Source of the DNA: Paenibacillus algorifonticola
GTDB lineage: Bacteria > Bacillota > Bacilli > Paenibacillales > Paenibacillaceae
Assembly: GCF_000971975.1 (NCBI RefSeq)
Contig: NZ_LAQO01000052.1
Coordinates: forward strand, 1-47,363
Length of the DNA: 47,363 nucleotides
Direction of reading: 5' to 3'
Part shown: positions 8,922-17,507 of the stretch, piece after piece
Position numbering within the stretch: the first letter of the stretch is position 1
Layout of the letters: every line of letters begins with the position of its first letter
Position numbers and translations under genes: made by a program
The notes under the pieces: generated by a model
Database searches by the model: none
Told to the model about the DNA's origin: nothing
The model's input: the letters and a program-made list of their open reading frames with translations, nothing else

Positions 8922-8994
8922 GAAAGGAAACCTCCAATATTCTGTTTGTATCGAAAAATAGCAAGTTATTTGACGTTGGAACGAATCGTTTTTC

Positions 8995-9429
8995 CTACAA
9001 AGGATAGTACGGCGATCTTCGAAATTTGCCGTCCGCAAACGAATACGATATCTGCCTGTCATCTGGCGCAGCTCTCAGCAAATGCCGCTCTACGATCGCA
9101 ACCGCGTTCTGTGGCGTGACGTTTCGTTACCAAAAGCTATCCGGATACACGATGATAGGAGAGCTGTCCTATTATCTCCCGACGCATTCCGCCGATGAAT
9201 TGACGCGAACGCGATTGTCCCTGGCTCCGCGATCTTTTTCACCCTTCAACGCTCCGCAGACTGCCTGAGAACCGCGTTTGGCGCAGCAGCGTCCCTGGCA
9301 GACGAGCACATGATGTTCCAATTCCGTCATCCGCTCATGGGATTGCCGACGAATGAGAGCAAGCTCTTCTTCTGATCGCGCTTTTTTTGATCCAGTAGAT
9401 TTGCATCCTGGTTTGGCATATTTGTCCAC
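8995..9429 (-). pseudogene. Decayed (2Fe-2S) ferredoxin-like protein gene
   Basis: One continuous frame of 145 codons is interrupted by TAA TAG (9169-9174) and TAA (9127-9129), then ends at TAG (8995-8997). It reads VLVCQGRCCAKRGSQAV (Cys44, Cys48), SSAECVGR, stop stop, then SSPIIVYPDSFW, stop, RNVTPQNAVAIVERHLL. This is the thioredoxin-like 2Fe-2S ferredoxin fold (C-x4-C ... C-x3-C). The first stop sits exactly where the fourth ligand Cys of the CVGRC motif should be. The frame is otherwise intact, so decay was by substitution. GTG start with GGAG 10 nt upstream. Confidence 0.75.
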
Positions 9430-9561
9430 ATCTCGCTTTCTCCATCATTTTTTTCTGCAAGTCCATTCTGTTCAATAATAAGAGATGAACAAGATAAATC
9501 CATGACCATTTGGAGTTATTAATGTGAAGGAATGGTGACATTTGCCTCCAACACAACGACG

Positions 9562-10141
9562 TCACAAAACGGTCAATTCGGGGTTCAGGGATAGCTCGAA
9601 CACTGCGTTGGTTTTCAATCATGTAACGAAGAATATCTTATCCTCACAGAATTGATCGTACGCGTTATAATCCACATAGCCTCGATCGAAGACATACGTG
9701 ATCCCTTTCTCATCCGCCAATTCTTCTAGCGGTATTCGGTATTTCACTTTAGCCGGTGTCATTTTCACTTTGTCCAGATAAACCTCTTTGTTATCCCAAT
9801 AAGCAATGCGTGAATTTAACTTGGCTTAACGAGCTGGTTATACACCTGTTCGAACAGAGCTGGATCGACTTTATTATGTTTCCTGCACAATTGCGCTTAC
9901 GAGATGGAAGAAAGCCCGAGCTCCTTTTGAAACGCCGGATCTAATGCGTTATTTGCTATGTCACGTAGCCCGTCGCGTTCTTGCAGTTCTGCATGAAGAA
10001 AAAGCTTTAAGAGCAAGCGAGTGTCGTCAATTTCTTTGCATGCTTATCTTGATTTCGTTCTTTTACGCCATCTATGAACGTTTTTGAACAAATTGGCGCT
10101 AGCCATTTACCAGATGAAGAAAATAGCGTATTCTTGTCCAC
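9562..10141 (-). pseudogene. IS4-family transposase remnant
   Basis: Translation of the minus strand across frames gives pieces in the right order: VDKNTLFSSSGKWLAPICSK at the start (GTG 10141), LFLHAELQERDGLRDIA, LDPAFQKELGLSSIS, KHNKVDPALFEQVYNQLV, then YWDNKEVYLDKVKMTPAKVK, ITYVFDRGYVDYNAYDQF and LKTNAVFELSL. These are hallmarks of an IS4-type DDE transposase, with YVFDRGYVDY holding a catalytic Asp. Stops, frameshifts and an internal deletion make it dead; the C-terminus is absent. Confidence 0.75.
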
Positions 10142-10261
10142 GTGATGATCCTTTTTAGTGGATTATGGACAGGGCGACCTTCCATATCTATTTATATAGG
10201 ATTTTTTTATGGCTACATTTGAGCCATAGAAAAAACTATGCCTTGGCATAGTCAGATTGTC

Positions 10262-10301
10262 GAGAAACCCTACGTCTTGTTCCAAGACGCTTGGGTTTCT
10301 C
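10262..10301 (+). terminator. Intrinsic terminator upstream of IS1182 remnant
   Basis: GAGAAACCC ... GGGTTTCTC with inner CGTCTTG/CAAGACG arms and a TTC loop, followed by TTTGTTTTG: a near-perfect rho-independent terminator on the plus strand. A smaller ACTATGCC/GGCATAGT hairpin precedes it. It may be the protective leader of the IS element or the end of a lost gene. Confidence 0.7.
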
Positions 10302-10329
10302 TTTGTTTTGGGGATCCAAACGAAGCTAA

Positions 10330-10890
10330 AGGAGATGAGCTAAATGCTGCCGTTGAAACGGATCGTCAAACCCAAGGAAAAAAGCACTAAAACCACGGGA
10401 GGAGGTGAACGAGGACAAGGAATTGAAGGTGAGCACAACGGATCCGGACAGCGGATATATGTTTCGGGAAGGCAAGCCAGAAGGCTTCTTTTATTTGGAT
10501 CATCGCACCGTTGATGTGAAGTACAACCTCATTACCGATGTTTTCGTAACCGCAGGCAATGTCCATGATTCCGTCCCGTATCTCTCTCGATTAGACCGTC
10601 AGCGTAAACGTTTTGGTTTTGAGGTAGAAGCCGTTGCTTTAGATTCATGCTACATGACCACGCCCATTTGCAAAGGGCTGGAAGAACGCAAAATCTATGG
10701 TGTCATCGCGCATCGCAGATTTCATCCCACGCAAGGGTTGTACCCGAAGTGGAAATTCACGTATGAGGCCGGGCGAAACGTGTACCGCTGTCCCGAGCAG
10801 CAGGAACTGGTGTACCGCACGACGGATCGTCACGGGTACCGACATTATGCTTCGGATCCGAAGATGTGTGCCGCTTGTCCTGGCTAACAC
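10330..10890 (+). pseudogene. IS1182-family transposase internal fragment
   Basis: From 10384 the frame reads ALKPREEVNEDKELKVSTTD, then PDSGYMFREGKPEGFFYLDH and RTVD, later VEAVALDSCYMTTPICK and YGVIAHRRFHP, ending near CAACPG. This is the DDE core and Cys-rich tail of IS1182-type transposases. The preceding codons (DELNAAVETDRQTQGKK, 10337-10384) belong to the same protein but are one base out of frame. The N-terminal domain and the final C-terminus are missing. Inactive relic. Confidence 0.75.
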
Positions 10891-10946
10891 GACAATACGC
10901 CGTTATTACAGCCGCTTTAATTGTTGTTTGCTTGTGTCTAGGGAGC

Positions 10947-11279
10947 CTACATATGCTGTAGACCCCAGTTTTGCAATTGCAATAAAATCGGGGTGAGACT
11001 ATTTCCTTTATCCGTTAGTGAGTATTCAACACGAGGTGGCATTTCAGCATAAGCAACTCGGTGCACTAGGCCACCTTCCTCAAGCTCACGCAATTGACGC
11101 GTCAGTGTACGGTGCGTCACGGTAGAGAGCAATTTTTGCAGTTCATTAAATCGTACGATATCTTTATTCAATAAATGGTACAAAATCAGAATTTTCCACT
11201 TCCCGCCGATCGCATTGACTGCAAATTCGACCGGACAAGGGCTACAATTTTCCAGTGGTTCTATCTCCAAAAGTATCAC
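10947..11279 (-). CDS. HxlR-family winged-helix transcriptional regulator
   Basis: 110 residues of the HxlR/DUF24 family (YodB/CatR/HypR relatives in Bacillus). Motifs: CPVEFAVNAIGGKWKILILY at 15-34, RFNELQK, THRTLTRQLRELEEGGLVHR (recognition helix and wing) and PPRVEYSLTDKG. Cys12 and Cys15 lie in the N-terminal region where redox-sensing HxlR proteins carry their reactive cysteine, so quinone, aldehyde or oxidant sensing is plausible. GTG start. Divergent from the NmrA-like reductase, with two inverted repeats between them that it probably binds. Confidence 0.88.
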   Translation of the reverse strand: MILLEIEPLENCSPCPVEFAVNAIGGKWKILILYHLLNKDIVRFNELQKLLSTVTHRTLTRQLRELEEGGLVHRVAYAEMPPRVEYSLTDKGNSLTPILLQLQNWGLQHM

Positions 11280-11308
11280 AGGAGATACCTGGTATCCCGA
11301 ATGTGCGT

Positions 11309-11370
11309 ACTTACATAAAGTTTGTAAGTTAGTTATTATAAGTATAACATTTAGTTCAATATTGAACTAA
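11309..11370. promoter_or_regulatory. Paired inverted repeats in the HxlR/NmrA intergenic region
   Basis: Two operator-like elements lie between the divergent genes: ACTTAC-N9-GTAAGT at 11309-11329 and a perfect 20-bp palindrome TTAGTTCAATATTGAACTAA at 11351-11370, 28 nt upstream of the reductase ATG. HxlR regulators bind such repeats in the promoters of the adjacent oxidoreductase and of their own gene. Binding is inferred, the repeats are seen. Confidence 0.7.
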
Positions 11371-11398
11371 TAAACTTAACTACGAGGGGTTGTTGTAT

Positions 11399-12283
11399 AT
11401 GGAAACAATATTAGTCTATGGAGCATCAGGGGTACAAGGTGGGGCAGTAGCAAGATTGTTAACTTCCAATGGGGTAACGGTTCGCACTATTACACGTAAT
11501 GAGAAAAACGTGACAGCTTTGAAGGAACAAGGCATAGATGCATTTGTAGGCGATTTGTCTGTGTTAGAAACCCTGAAGGAAGTTAACAGAGGTGTTGATA
11601 AAGTCTTCTTGAATATGCCAATCGAGTATGACACAGCATTAATCAAGCAACACATTACTAATGCCGTTGAAGCCGCCCGACAAGCAGACGTAAAATTGAT
11701 CGTTGTGAATTCGAATGGCTTTTTACCCGAACAGCCAACTGACACCAAAACATTGGATGTTAAACGCGAAATGATCGAGTACGTACAACAAAGCGGTATT
11801 CCAACCATTTTGGTAAAACCCACTCTATATATGGAGAACTTCTTGATTCCAGGTCTCATCAATAATGGGATGCTTTTCTACCCTGTGCCAGCAGATAAAC
11901 CGATTCCATGGATCAATTCCGAAGACGCAGCGCAATATCATTATTATGCGCTAACCCATCCTGAGCTGGCAGGACAAATGCTGCTGGCTCCAGGGCCGGA
12001 AGCACTCACTGGTGCAGAACTGGGTGAGCGTTTTAAACAAGCATTGGGACAAAATGTAACCTTTCATTCCCTGAACTATGATGATTTTGAAGCAGCTCTC
12101 ACACCAGTGATGGGGGCAAAGCAAGCAGCTGGTGTTGCGGGCTTCTATCGTTGGATCGGAGCCAATATCGATTCCTTGAACTATTATGACGTGAAAGATC
12201 GCGTAATTGTCCCTGATCTCCAACTGACCTCGCTGAAAGATTGGTTGCAACAACCGCATGTAATTACAATGTTTGGTTCTTAA
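11399..12283 (+). CDS. NmrA-like NAD(P)-binding atypical SDR oxidoreductase
   Basis: 294 residues from the ATG at 11399, which has GAGGGG 9 nt upstream (an upstream in-frame TTG lies too close to that site). The N-terminus has the Rossmann motif YGASGVQGGAVARLL (GxxGxxG), a VRTITRN beta-2 end that would select NADP(H), and the atypical-SDR layout (VVNSNGFLPE, VKPTLYMENFL, PWINSEDAA). Relatives include QorB/YtfG-like quinone reductases, azoreductases and NmrA sensors; substrate unknown. Divergent HxlR regulator suggests induction by electrophiles or quinones. Confidence 0.85.
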   Translation: METILVYGASGVQGGAVARLLTSNGVTVRTITRNEKNVTALKEQGIDAFVGDLSVLETLKEVNRGVDKVFLNMPIEYDTALIKQHITNAVEAARQADVKLIVVNSNGFLPEQPTDTKTLDVKREMIEYVQQSGIPTILVKPTLYMENFLIPGLINNGMLFYPVPADKPIPWINSEDAAQYHYYALTHPELAGQMLLAPGPEALTGAELGERFKQALGQNVTFHSLNYDDFEAALTPVMGAKQAAGVAGFYRWIGANIDSLNYYDVKDRVIVPDLQLTSLKDWLQQPHVITMFGS

Positions 12284-12365
12284 GAATAGATCCAGTGTGG
12301 GTTCGAATAAAATAAAATCTAGCATCATCACTTTAGAATTCGTTGAAATAATGCCTTTTATCTCT

Positions 12366-12393
12366 CAGGGAATGTGCTATAGTACATTCCCTG
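12366..12393 (+). terminator. Hairpin after the NmrA-like gene
   Basis: Perfect 10-bp stem CAGGGAATGT/ACATTCCCTG with an 8-nt loop, 80 bp after the stop. The following T-run is weak (TCATATTAT), so termination is likely but not certain. Confidence 0.5.
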
Positions 12394-12838
12394 TCATATT
12401 ATCAGTCACCCTACTTTATGTTGTTTCGAATTGCTGACTAATCTGATTGTCTGTAACTTATCGTAACTCAAGGAGAATAGTCGTTTGCAAGTTTTTTATT
12501 GCTTGTTCAAAATAGCTTATACGAAAGTGTAGTTTCAGATTTGATCCCTCCCCCTGGCTCTCCTTCCACTTGTCGCTTCCTGCAACAAATTTAGCCCTAA
12601 GGACATATACAAAGTTCTAGTACTTAGACCACCAACTAATCGCTATTTGGATCATGCTCTTACCTCATAACACTTTTTTTTACTAATCTACCCCATTGGT
12701 TTAACGATAAATGGAGCAGATGCATTATGCCGTCTGCTCCATGCTGTTTCAACTAACGTTTCCACGTAAAGCTTGTACTAAGCCGGGGATTCCTGCGCTA
12801 GCTGAATTAGGTTTAGGTATAAATCTTAAAAACAGTCA
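12394..12838. other. Gene-free gap with one terminator
   Basis: No coding potential recognised. The only structure is the hairpin at 12711-12742 that would end the MFS gene transcribed from the right. Confidence 0.5.
12711..12742 (-). terminator. Hairpin downstream of MFS gene
   Basis: Perfect 10-bp stem ATGGAGCAGA/TCTGCTCCAT with a 12-nt loop, followed on the minus strand by TTTATCGTT. Probable terminator for the multidrug MFS gene. Confidence 0.55.
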
Positions 12839-14038
12839 TTATAGGAGTGAGGCTTTGTTTGATTTTCCTTTCCATAATACTGTAAGTCCTAAACCAATTA
12901 CCAGAACTATTCCTGCAAAAAGGTAAGGGTAATGAATATTAATATCAAACAGAATACCACCCAATGCTGGACCAAAAAAATTCCCTAAGCTAGTGTAAGT
13001 AGAGTTCATGCCTGCTACAAAACCTTGCTGTTTACCCGCAGTTTTAGATAAAAAGGTAGTTAGGGCAGGTCGTAACAAATCAAACGCTAAAAAAATAAAA
13101 CAAGTTACAATTAAAACTGCCGTGAAGCTAGTTACAACCGTAGATATGAAAGCTAAAACCGAAGCGGTGATTAGGCAAAGCTGAATCACCATTTTTTCGC
13201 CTAATTTATTTACTAATTTCCCAAACAATAAAATTTGAATGATTACAGCTACAATTGAACTTATTGTGATAATGCTTGCGATATCCTTGGGAGTAAAGCC
13301 AAATTTCTCATTAGAAAACAAGCTGAATACCGTTTCGTAGGCAGATAATCCAAAAGCAAGGACAAAGACCATAATAAACGCTATTAAGTAGATTGGTTGA
13401 ATTGATTTTTTGAAATCTTTAATGAAGCTAGATCCCTTTGTGTTTGATGATAGTTGTTCCATCTCTTCATGAGATAAAGGCTCTTTTAATATAAGTGAAG
13501 AGGAGATAGCGGCTAAGAGTGCCATAACAGCGGCGAAGAAAAACGGCATCCTAATTCCATAATCGGCAATAACCCCCCCAACACCTGGCCCAATAATAAA
13601 TCCGGTGCTGATAGCAGCTGAGACGTATCCCATCGCCTTTGGCCTATCCTCTGTAGTAGTAATATCAGCCACGTATGCTGTTACAGCAGGCATAATAAAG
13701 GCAGCACTTATTCCGCCCAGTATCCTGGATAAATAAAGTATTGAAACATGTGTTCCTAGTCCAAAAATCAACTCTGATAAACTGAATACCAGTAAACCGA
13801 TAACTATCATTCTTTTTCTTCCAAAACTATCAACCCATCTACCAGCAAAAGGCGAAATAACTAACTGGGATAAGGCATAAACTGCAACTAGATAGCCCAT
13901 TGTACTTCCAGATAAATCTAACATATCTTTAAAAGAAGGCATAACTGGAACAATTAAACCAATCCCGAGAAAGGCTGTGAAAATATTGCTTAGTAAAATC
14001 ACCATTACCATTTTTTGATCTTTTATTGGCTTTTTCAT
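12839..14038 (-). CDS. MFS multidrug efflux transporter (NorA/Bmr-like, DHA1 family)
   Basis: 399 residues from ATG 14038, chosen because AGGAG lies 6 nt upstream (an in-frame ATG 30 nt earlier lacks one). Twelve hydrophobic segments. DHA1 signatures: motif A GRWVDSFGRKRMIVIG after TM2, motif B LSRILGGISAA in TM4 and motif C GFIIGPGVGGVIAD in TM5. Such proton-coupled antiporters export cationic drugs and dyes. Single-gene unit with a downstream hairpin; no MerR-type regulator adjacent. Confidence 0.88.
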   Translation of the reverse strand: MKKPIKDQKMVMVILLSNIFTAFLGIGLIVPVMPSFKDMLDLSGSTMGYLVAVYALSQLVISPFAGRWVDSFGRKRMIVIGLLVFSLSELIFGLGTHVSILYLSRILGGISAAFIMPAVTAYVADITTTEDRPKAMGYVSAAISTGFIIGPGVGGVIADYGIRMPFFFAAVMALLAAISSSLILKEPLSHEEMEQLSSNTKGSSFIKDFKKSIQPIYLIAFIMVFVLAFGLSAYETVFSLFSNEKFGFTPKDIASIITISSIVAVIIQILLFGKLVNKLGEKMVIQLCLITASVLAFISTVVTSFTAVLIVTCFIFLAFDLLRPALTTFLSKTAGKQQGFVAGMNSTYTSLGNFFGPALGGILFDINIHYPYLFAGIVLVIGLGLTVLWKGKSNKASLL

Positions 14039-14490
14039 CTGAATACTCCTCTTACTACTAAAATTCATTTGTCGATCAAATTTCCTTCTTTTATACTAAA
14101 ACCAGGGGAGATGGTTACTGTAAAGTCGAGGAGATTGATTGACGATTTAATAAAGTGACTCACAACTGTGAGCTAACTTCAAATGACTAGACAAACACTA
14201 GATATGAGAGTTACTAAATTAGAATGCAGTGGAATTATAAGGAACTTTTCAATCAAAATTTTAATTCCATCAAACGGATGTTGACTTCCTAACATGAGTT
14301 ACTTTCACTTAGTTATTATTTTTATCATAAGATATAGTCTATAAGTTTTTAGTCCTTTTTTACATAGATTTAGTGAAGTGTTTCGGGCATTTTAATTGAT
14401 TGATGAAAGTATATAATATCAACATCGTATTTCTTGAAAAACCATTAATAAGTACCGTAATCAGGATCAAGTTGGTTCTTTCTTCAACAA
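14039..14490. other. Intergenic stretch, no gene recognised
   Basis: AT-rich. It contains a short perfect inverted repeat CTCACA-AC-TGTGAG at 14159-14172, about 120 bp upstream of the MFS start, which could be an operator. A 33-codon plus-strand frame from 14183 lacks a ribosome site and was not called. Confidence 0.4.
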
Positions 14491-14491
14491 A

Positions 14492-14514
14492 AAAGTCGCA
14501 TATTTAGCGACTTT
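14492..14514 (-). terminator. Terminator after the response-regulator fragment
   Basis: AAAGTCGC/GCGACTTT stem with a 7-nt loop, followed on the minus strand by TTTG. Fits the end of the two-component operon read from the right. Confidence 0.65.
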
Positions 14515-14617
14515 AAATGGAGCTATGTTCTTGTTTCTCGACGGATGTGGCGCATAATGATTCTTTAAAAAGTCTTACATCTGCTACGATAACATGCTCT
14601 ATTCACTAAAGCTGTTT

Positions 14618-14986
14618 TTACGTTCTGTCTCTTCCAGCCTTTGGAGCTACAAAACGGAATAAATAAGATTGTTCATACGCAAACTGCAGTTGATCTTCTA
14701 CCTGGTTGTACCACTTCTTCCCATGCGACAAATCAACAAAACCTGTTGGTAGCATGCGACGAACACTCACCTGAAATCCCTCCTGTATGAAAGCTTGGGA
14801 TATAGTATCCAGTGAATGAAAAATAAGGTCTGAAAGCCACTTTTCCATGAAGCCGATTGCCTCTTGACCGTTAGAAACGATACCGATGACGTTAAAATGA
14901 TCGTCCATATCCAAAATTTCACGGATGGCTTCCCTTGCGTATGCGTGATCATCAACAACCAATACTCTTGTTGTGGTTAATGTCAT
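14618..14986 (-). pseudogene. NarL/LuxR-type response regulator, truncated receiver fused to unrelated tail
   Basis: 122 residues. The first 55 are a receiver start: VLVVDDHAYAREAIREIL with the acidic pair, then NGQEAIGFMEKWLSDLI. The phospho-acceptor Asp that should follow DLI, the rest of the receiver and the LuxR helix-turn-helix are missing. Instead the frame runs into an unrecognised tail, which has its own AGGAGG plus GTG start at 14770 (50 codons to 14618). Most likely a deletion joined two genes. The ATG overlaps the kinase stop (ATGA), so it was the last gene of the two-component operon. Confidence 0.7.
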
Positions 14987-15799
14987 GTTAAAGCCCCCTT
15001 GTGAATCTTAACGACCGTATCTCTATCCTCTCGATACATGTTCATGATCCATCCCATCTCATTGCAGAGTTCTTTCATAATGCGCAGACCGAATTTTCCT
15101 TTTTTAGCAAACGGATCGCCCTCGAATCCTTGTCCGTTATCCTTTACAGTAACCTTCCAGCTATGGCTCATTCCCATCGCCGTAATTGATCCTGCTGTGG
15201 CAGAAGCGTACTTATTCATGTTGATGAGCTCCTCTCGAATGCAGGCTAGCAGTTCAACCTCTTCCTTGTCATCCAACTGGTGGTCTTTTAATTCCCAGTG
15301 AACATTGATTCGCGCACGGACGTCCTTAAGTGGTGATGACATTGGCTCAGAGAATCGATTTACATCCCGATCGAGACGAAGATTTGTGCTCGCTTGCCTT
15401 ACATAACGAATCACTTCATGAATCGTTTTGCGAATGGACAGAATGTTTTGTTCCTGCTGTTTCTCGTTGCTTCCCTTTTCGAGCTTTTCGGCCTTGACTG
15501 ACAGTAGGAAAAGGGATTGAGCAATCCCGTCGTGAAGCTCACATGCTAGCTGTTCGCGTGCTTCAAGCGCAGCTTTTCCGGAGCGTTCAATTTCAAATTC
15601 TTTCTGTATTTTTTTTCAATATGCGAAATAATTGAGTTAACAATGTGATACCGACGACATACACTAGAACCGGCGTTAGCCAATTGCCTAAATCCATTGA
15701 GATGTAAGGCAAAAGGAATTGATGTCTGACATATTCCCATATGGCTGCAGTGAAAGTTGGAATGAAAAGAATCATCCATTTGATTTGTTTATAGTACAT
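14983..15799 (-). pseudogene. Sensor histidine kinase (HisKA_3/NarX type), frameshifted at an A8 tract
   Basis: Starts at ATG 15799 behind GAGGAGT. It has two N-terminal membrane segments (about 8-50), then a frameshift in a run of eight T on the plus strand (15609-15616). With one base fewer the frame continues KKIQKEFEIERSGKAALEAR, into the phospho-acceptor box CELHDGIAQSLFLLS, then a HATPase domain with an N-box-like EELINMNKYA and G-box DNGQGF. As written, translation stops after 68 codons and the catalytic half is orphaned. It pairs with the NarL-type regulator downstream and lies about 40 bp after the original OmpR stop. Could be decay, phase variation, slippage or an assembly error. 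Confidence 0.8.
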
Positions 15800-15840
15800 A
15801 GGTTACTCCTCACAATCTATAATCCAATTTAAGATAGTGG

Positions 15841-15881
15841 TCACTCGGGACTGCGGAACCTATAGCGGTACCCCCATAAAG
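15841..15881 (-). pseudogene. 3' end of OmpR-type response regulator, severed by IS21 insertion
   Basis: Reading leftward from the element, after the 8-bp target duplication, the codons are GGG TAC CGC TAT AGG TTC CGC AGT CCC GAG TGA. They give GYRYRFRSPE and a stop. Joined to FIQTLW at 18302 this rebuilds the usual winged-helix ending (W-G-x-x-Y-R-F) of OmpR/PhoB regulators. Confidence 0.85.
15874..15881. repeat. Left 8-bp target-site duplication of IS21-like element
   Basis: CCATAAAG directly precedes the left terminus and is repeated after the right terminus at 18302-18309, within the 4-8 bp range known for IS21. Confidence 0.9.
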
Positions 15882-16018
15882 TGTTTATTGCATATTAAAA
15901 ATGCCGAAGATTGCAGCGTGAAAATGCTCAAGTAACGTGCAAAAAAAGGCACTTGCCAGCACCCCAATATTTCTCCTATCGTTAGGTTTGCGAGAACTCG
16001 ACGAAGGAGACTGGAAGG

Positions 16019-17506
16019 ATGCTGAAAATGCCCCAACAAGAGTATATCAAATTTTTACGTGAAGCAGAAGGCTACTCGGTAAATGAGATTGCAAGACAGG
16101 TGGGCGTCCATTGGCGAACGGCCAAACGCTATGCCGATCGGGACAATTGGAATGCCGAGTTGGGTAAACGGAAAAGCAGTAGCCCGGTGATGGGGCCGTT
16201 TATGGAGGTAGTCGACACCTGGCTAGAGGAAGACCAGTTGCTTCCCCGCAAGCAGCGACACACGGGCGTCCGAATCTTTCAGCGTCTGAAAGAGGAGTAT
16301 GCGTTTCCTGGCGGACAACGCACCGTTCTGGCCTACGTCAAGAAGCGTAAGAGCGACATGCAACTGGAACGTGCCAAAACCTATGAACGGTTAGCGCATC
16401 CTCCCGGAGAAGCGCAGGTTGACTTCACCACGATTCAGGTCAGTCAAAACCAGCACCTGCTCACCTACAAGCTGCTGGTGGTTTCTTTTCCTTACAGCAA
16501 TGCCGCTTTTGTCTATCCCACACCAGCAGAGAACCAGGAATGTTTTCTGGAAGGGATGAAGCAGTGCTTTGAGCAAATGGGCGGCGTACCTCGGCGGATC
16601 TGGTTCGACAATCTGTCGGCCGCAGTGGTTCACATCGAGAAGCACGGCGAGCGACAACTGACGGAAGGCTTCCAGCGCTTTTGTGCGCATTACCGCATGG
16701 AGGCGGTGTTTTGCAATCCCTATAGTGGCCATGAAAAAGGCCATGTCGAGAGCAAATGCGGCTATTCCAAGCGCAACTGGGCGGTGCCCCTTCCCGTTTA
16801 TGAAAGCCACGAACAACTGGCCGACTCCTTGGCTGAGCAGGCGAGACAAGACCGGGATCGCCCTCATTATGCCAAAGGAGAGCAAATAAGCGACCTGTGG
16901 GAAGCGGACCGCCGCCACCTGCTCCAGTTGCCAGAAACCGGTTATGAGCCCTTCCGGCTCAGCGCGGCGGTGGTCAACAAATACGGAGAAATCCGGGTCG
17001 AGGGAACCGCGATTCCGCTGGTGGGACTGGTTTCTCCCGGAAGTGAGGTGCTCATCCAGACGTTCTGGGATCGGTTCGTGATTCGAACTCAGGAGCAACA
17101 ACTCGTGCGGGAAGTGCCGCGTCCGTATACGGGAAGAACGGCTGAAATCCCTTGGACGCAGGTGTTCATGAATCTGCTGCGCAAGCCTCGCAGCGTCACT
17201 CATTCGCAGTTCATTCGCATGCTGCCCAAGGCGATTCGGGAGTACGTGGGCGTGGCCGATCTGACCATGCGCAAGGAGCGACTACAAGCGCTGGCCCACT
17301 GGTGCGGCGTGTACCAGATGGAACAGATCCAGCGCGTGCTTGAGGAGGCGGGCGGTGAAGCAACCGTCACTCAACTGACGGCGGCGCTGGGCTTAGAGCA
17401 AGCAAGCCGGGACATCCCGGCGACTTGGGTGGAGACGCTTTCTCCCCCCGGGACCCAAGGAACTGAAACGCTTCAGCGCTATGATCGTTTGATGGGGGTG
17501 ATCTGA
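16019..17506 (+). CDS. istA: IS21-family transposase IstA
   Basis: 495 residues, ATG with AAGGAG upstream. An N-terminal helix-turn-helix (YSVNEIARQVGVHWRTAKRY, about 19-38) binds the ends. The retroviral-integrase DDE core shows VDFTT (first Asp), IWFDN (second Asp) and GHEKGHVESK (Glu). Length and order are typical of IstA. Its stop is followed after one base by the istB start, a standard coupled arrangement. No lesion seen in this gene. Confidence 0.95.
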   Translation: MLKMPQQEYIKFLREAEGYSVNEIARQVGVHWRTAKRYADRDNWNAELGKRKSSSPVMGPFMEVVDTWLEEDQLLPRKQRHTGVRIFQRLKEEYAFPGGQRTVLAYVKKRKSDMQLERAKTYERLAHPPGEAQVDFTTIQVSQNQHLLTYKLLVVSFPYSNAAFVYPTPAENQECFLEGMKQCFEQMGGVPRRIWFDNLSAAVVHIEKHGERQLTEGFQRFCAHYRMEAVFCNPYSGHEKGHVESKCGYSKRNWAVPLPVYESHEQLADSLAEQARQDRDRPHYAKGEQISDLWEADRRHLLQLPETGYEPFRLSAAVVNKYGEIRVEGTAIPLVGLVSPGSEVLIQTFWDRFVIRTQEQQLVREVPRPYTGRTAEIPWTQVFMNLLRKPRSVTHSQFIRMLPKAIREYVGVADLTMRKERLQALAHWCGVYQMEQIQRVLEEAGGEATVTQLTAALGLEQASRDIPATWVETLSPPGTQGTETLQRYDRLMGVI

Positions 17507-17507
17507 A

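Noticed and set aside
5146..8961. Long plus-strand frames across the GC-rich block
   Set aside because: They are opposite-strand shadows caused by high GC; all family motifs, overlaps and ribosome sites belong to the minus-strand genes.
8995..9429. Stop-codon recoding in the ferredoxin-like and HesB-like genes
   Set aside because: Different stops (TAA, TAG) are hit while neighbouring genes use them as normal stops; decay is simpler.
10947..12283. Homopolymer error as a general cause of broken genes
   Set aside because: Genes from 19.5 to 45 kb have many A/T runs yet intact long frames, so a uniform error rate is unlikely, although it remains possible for single tracts.
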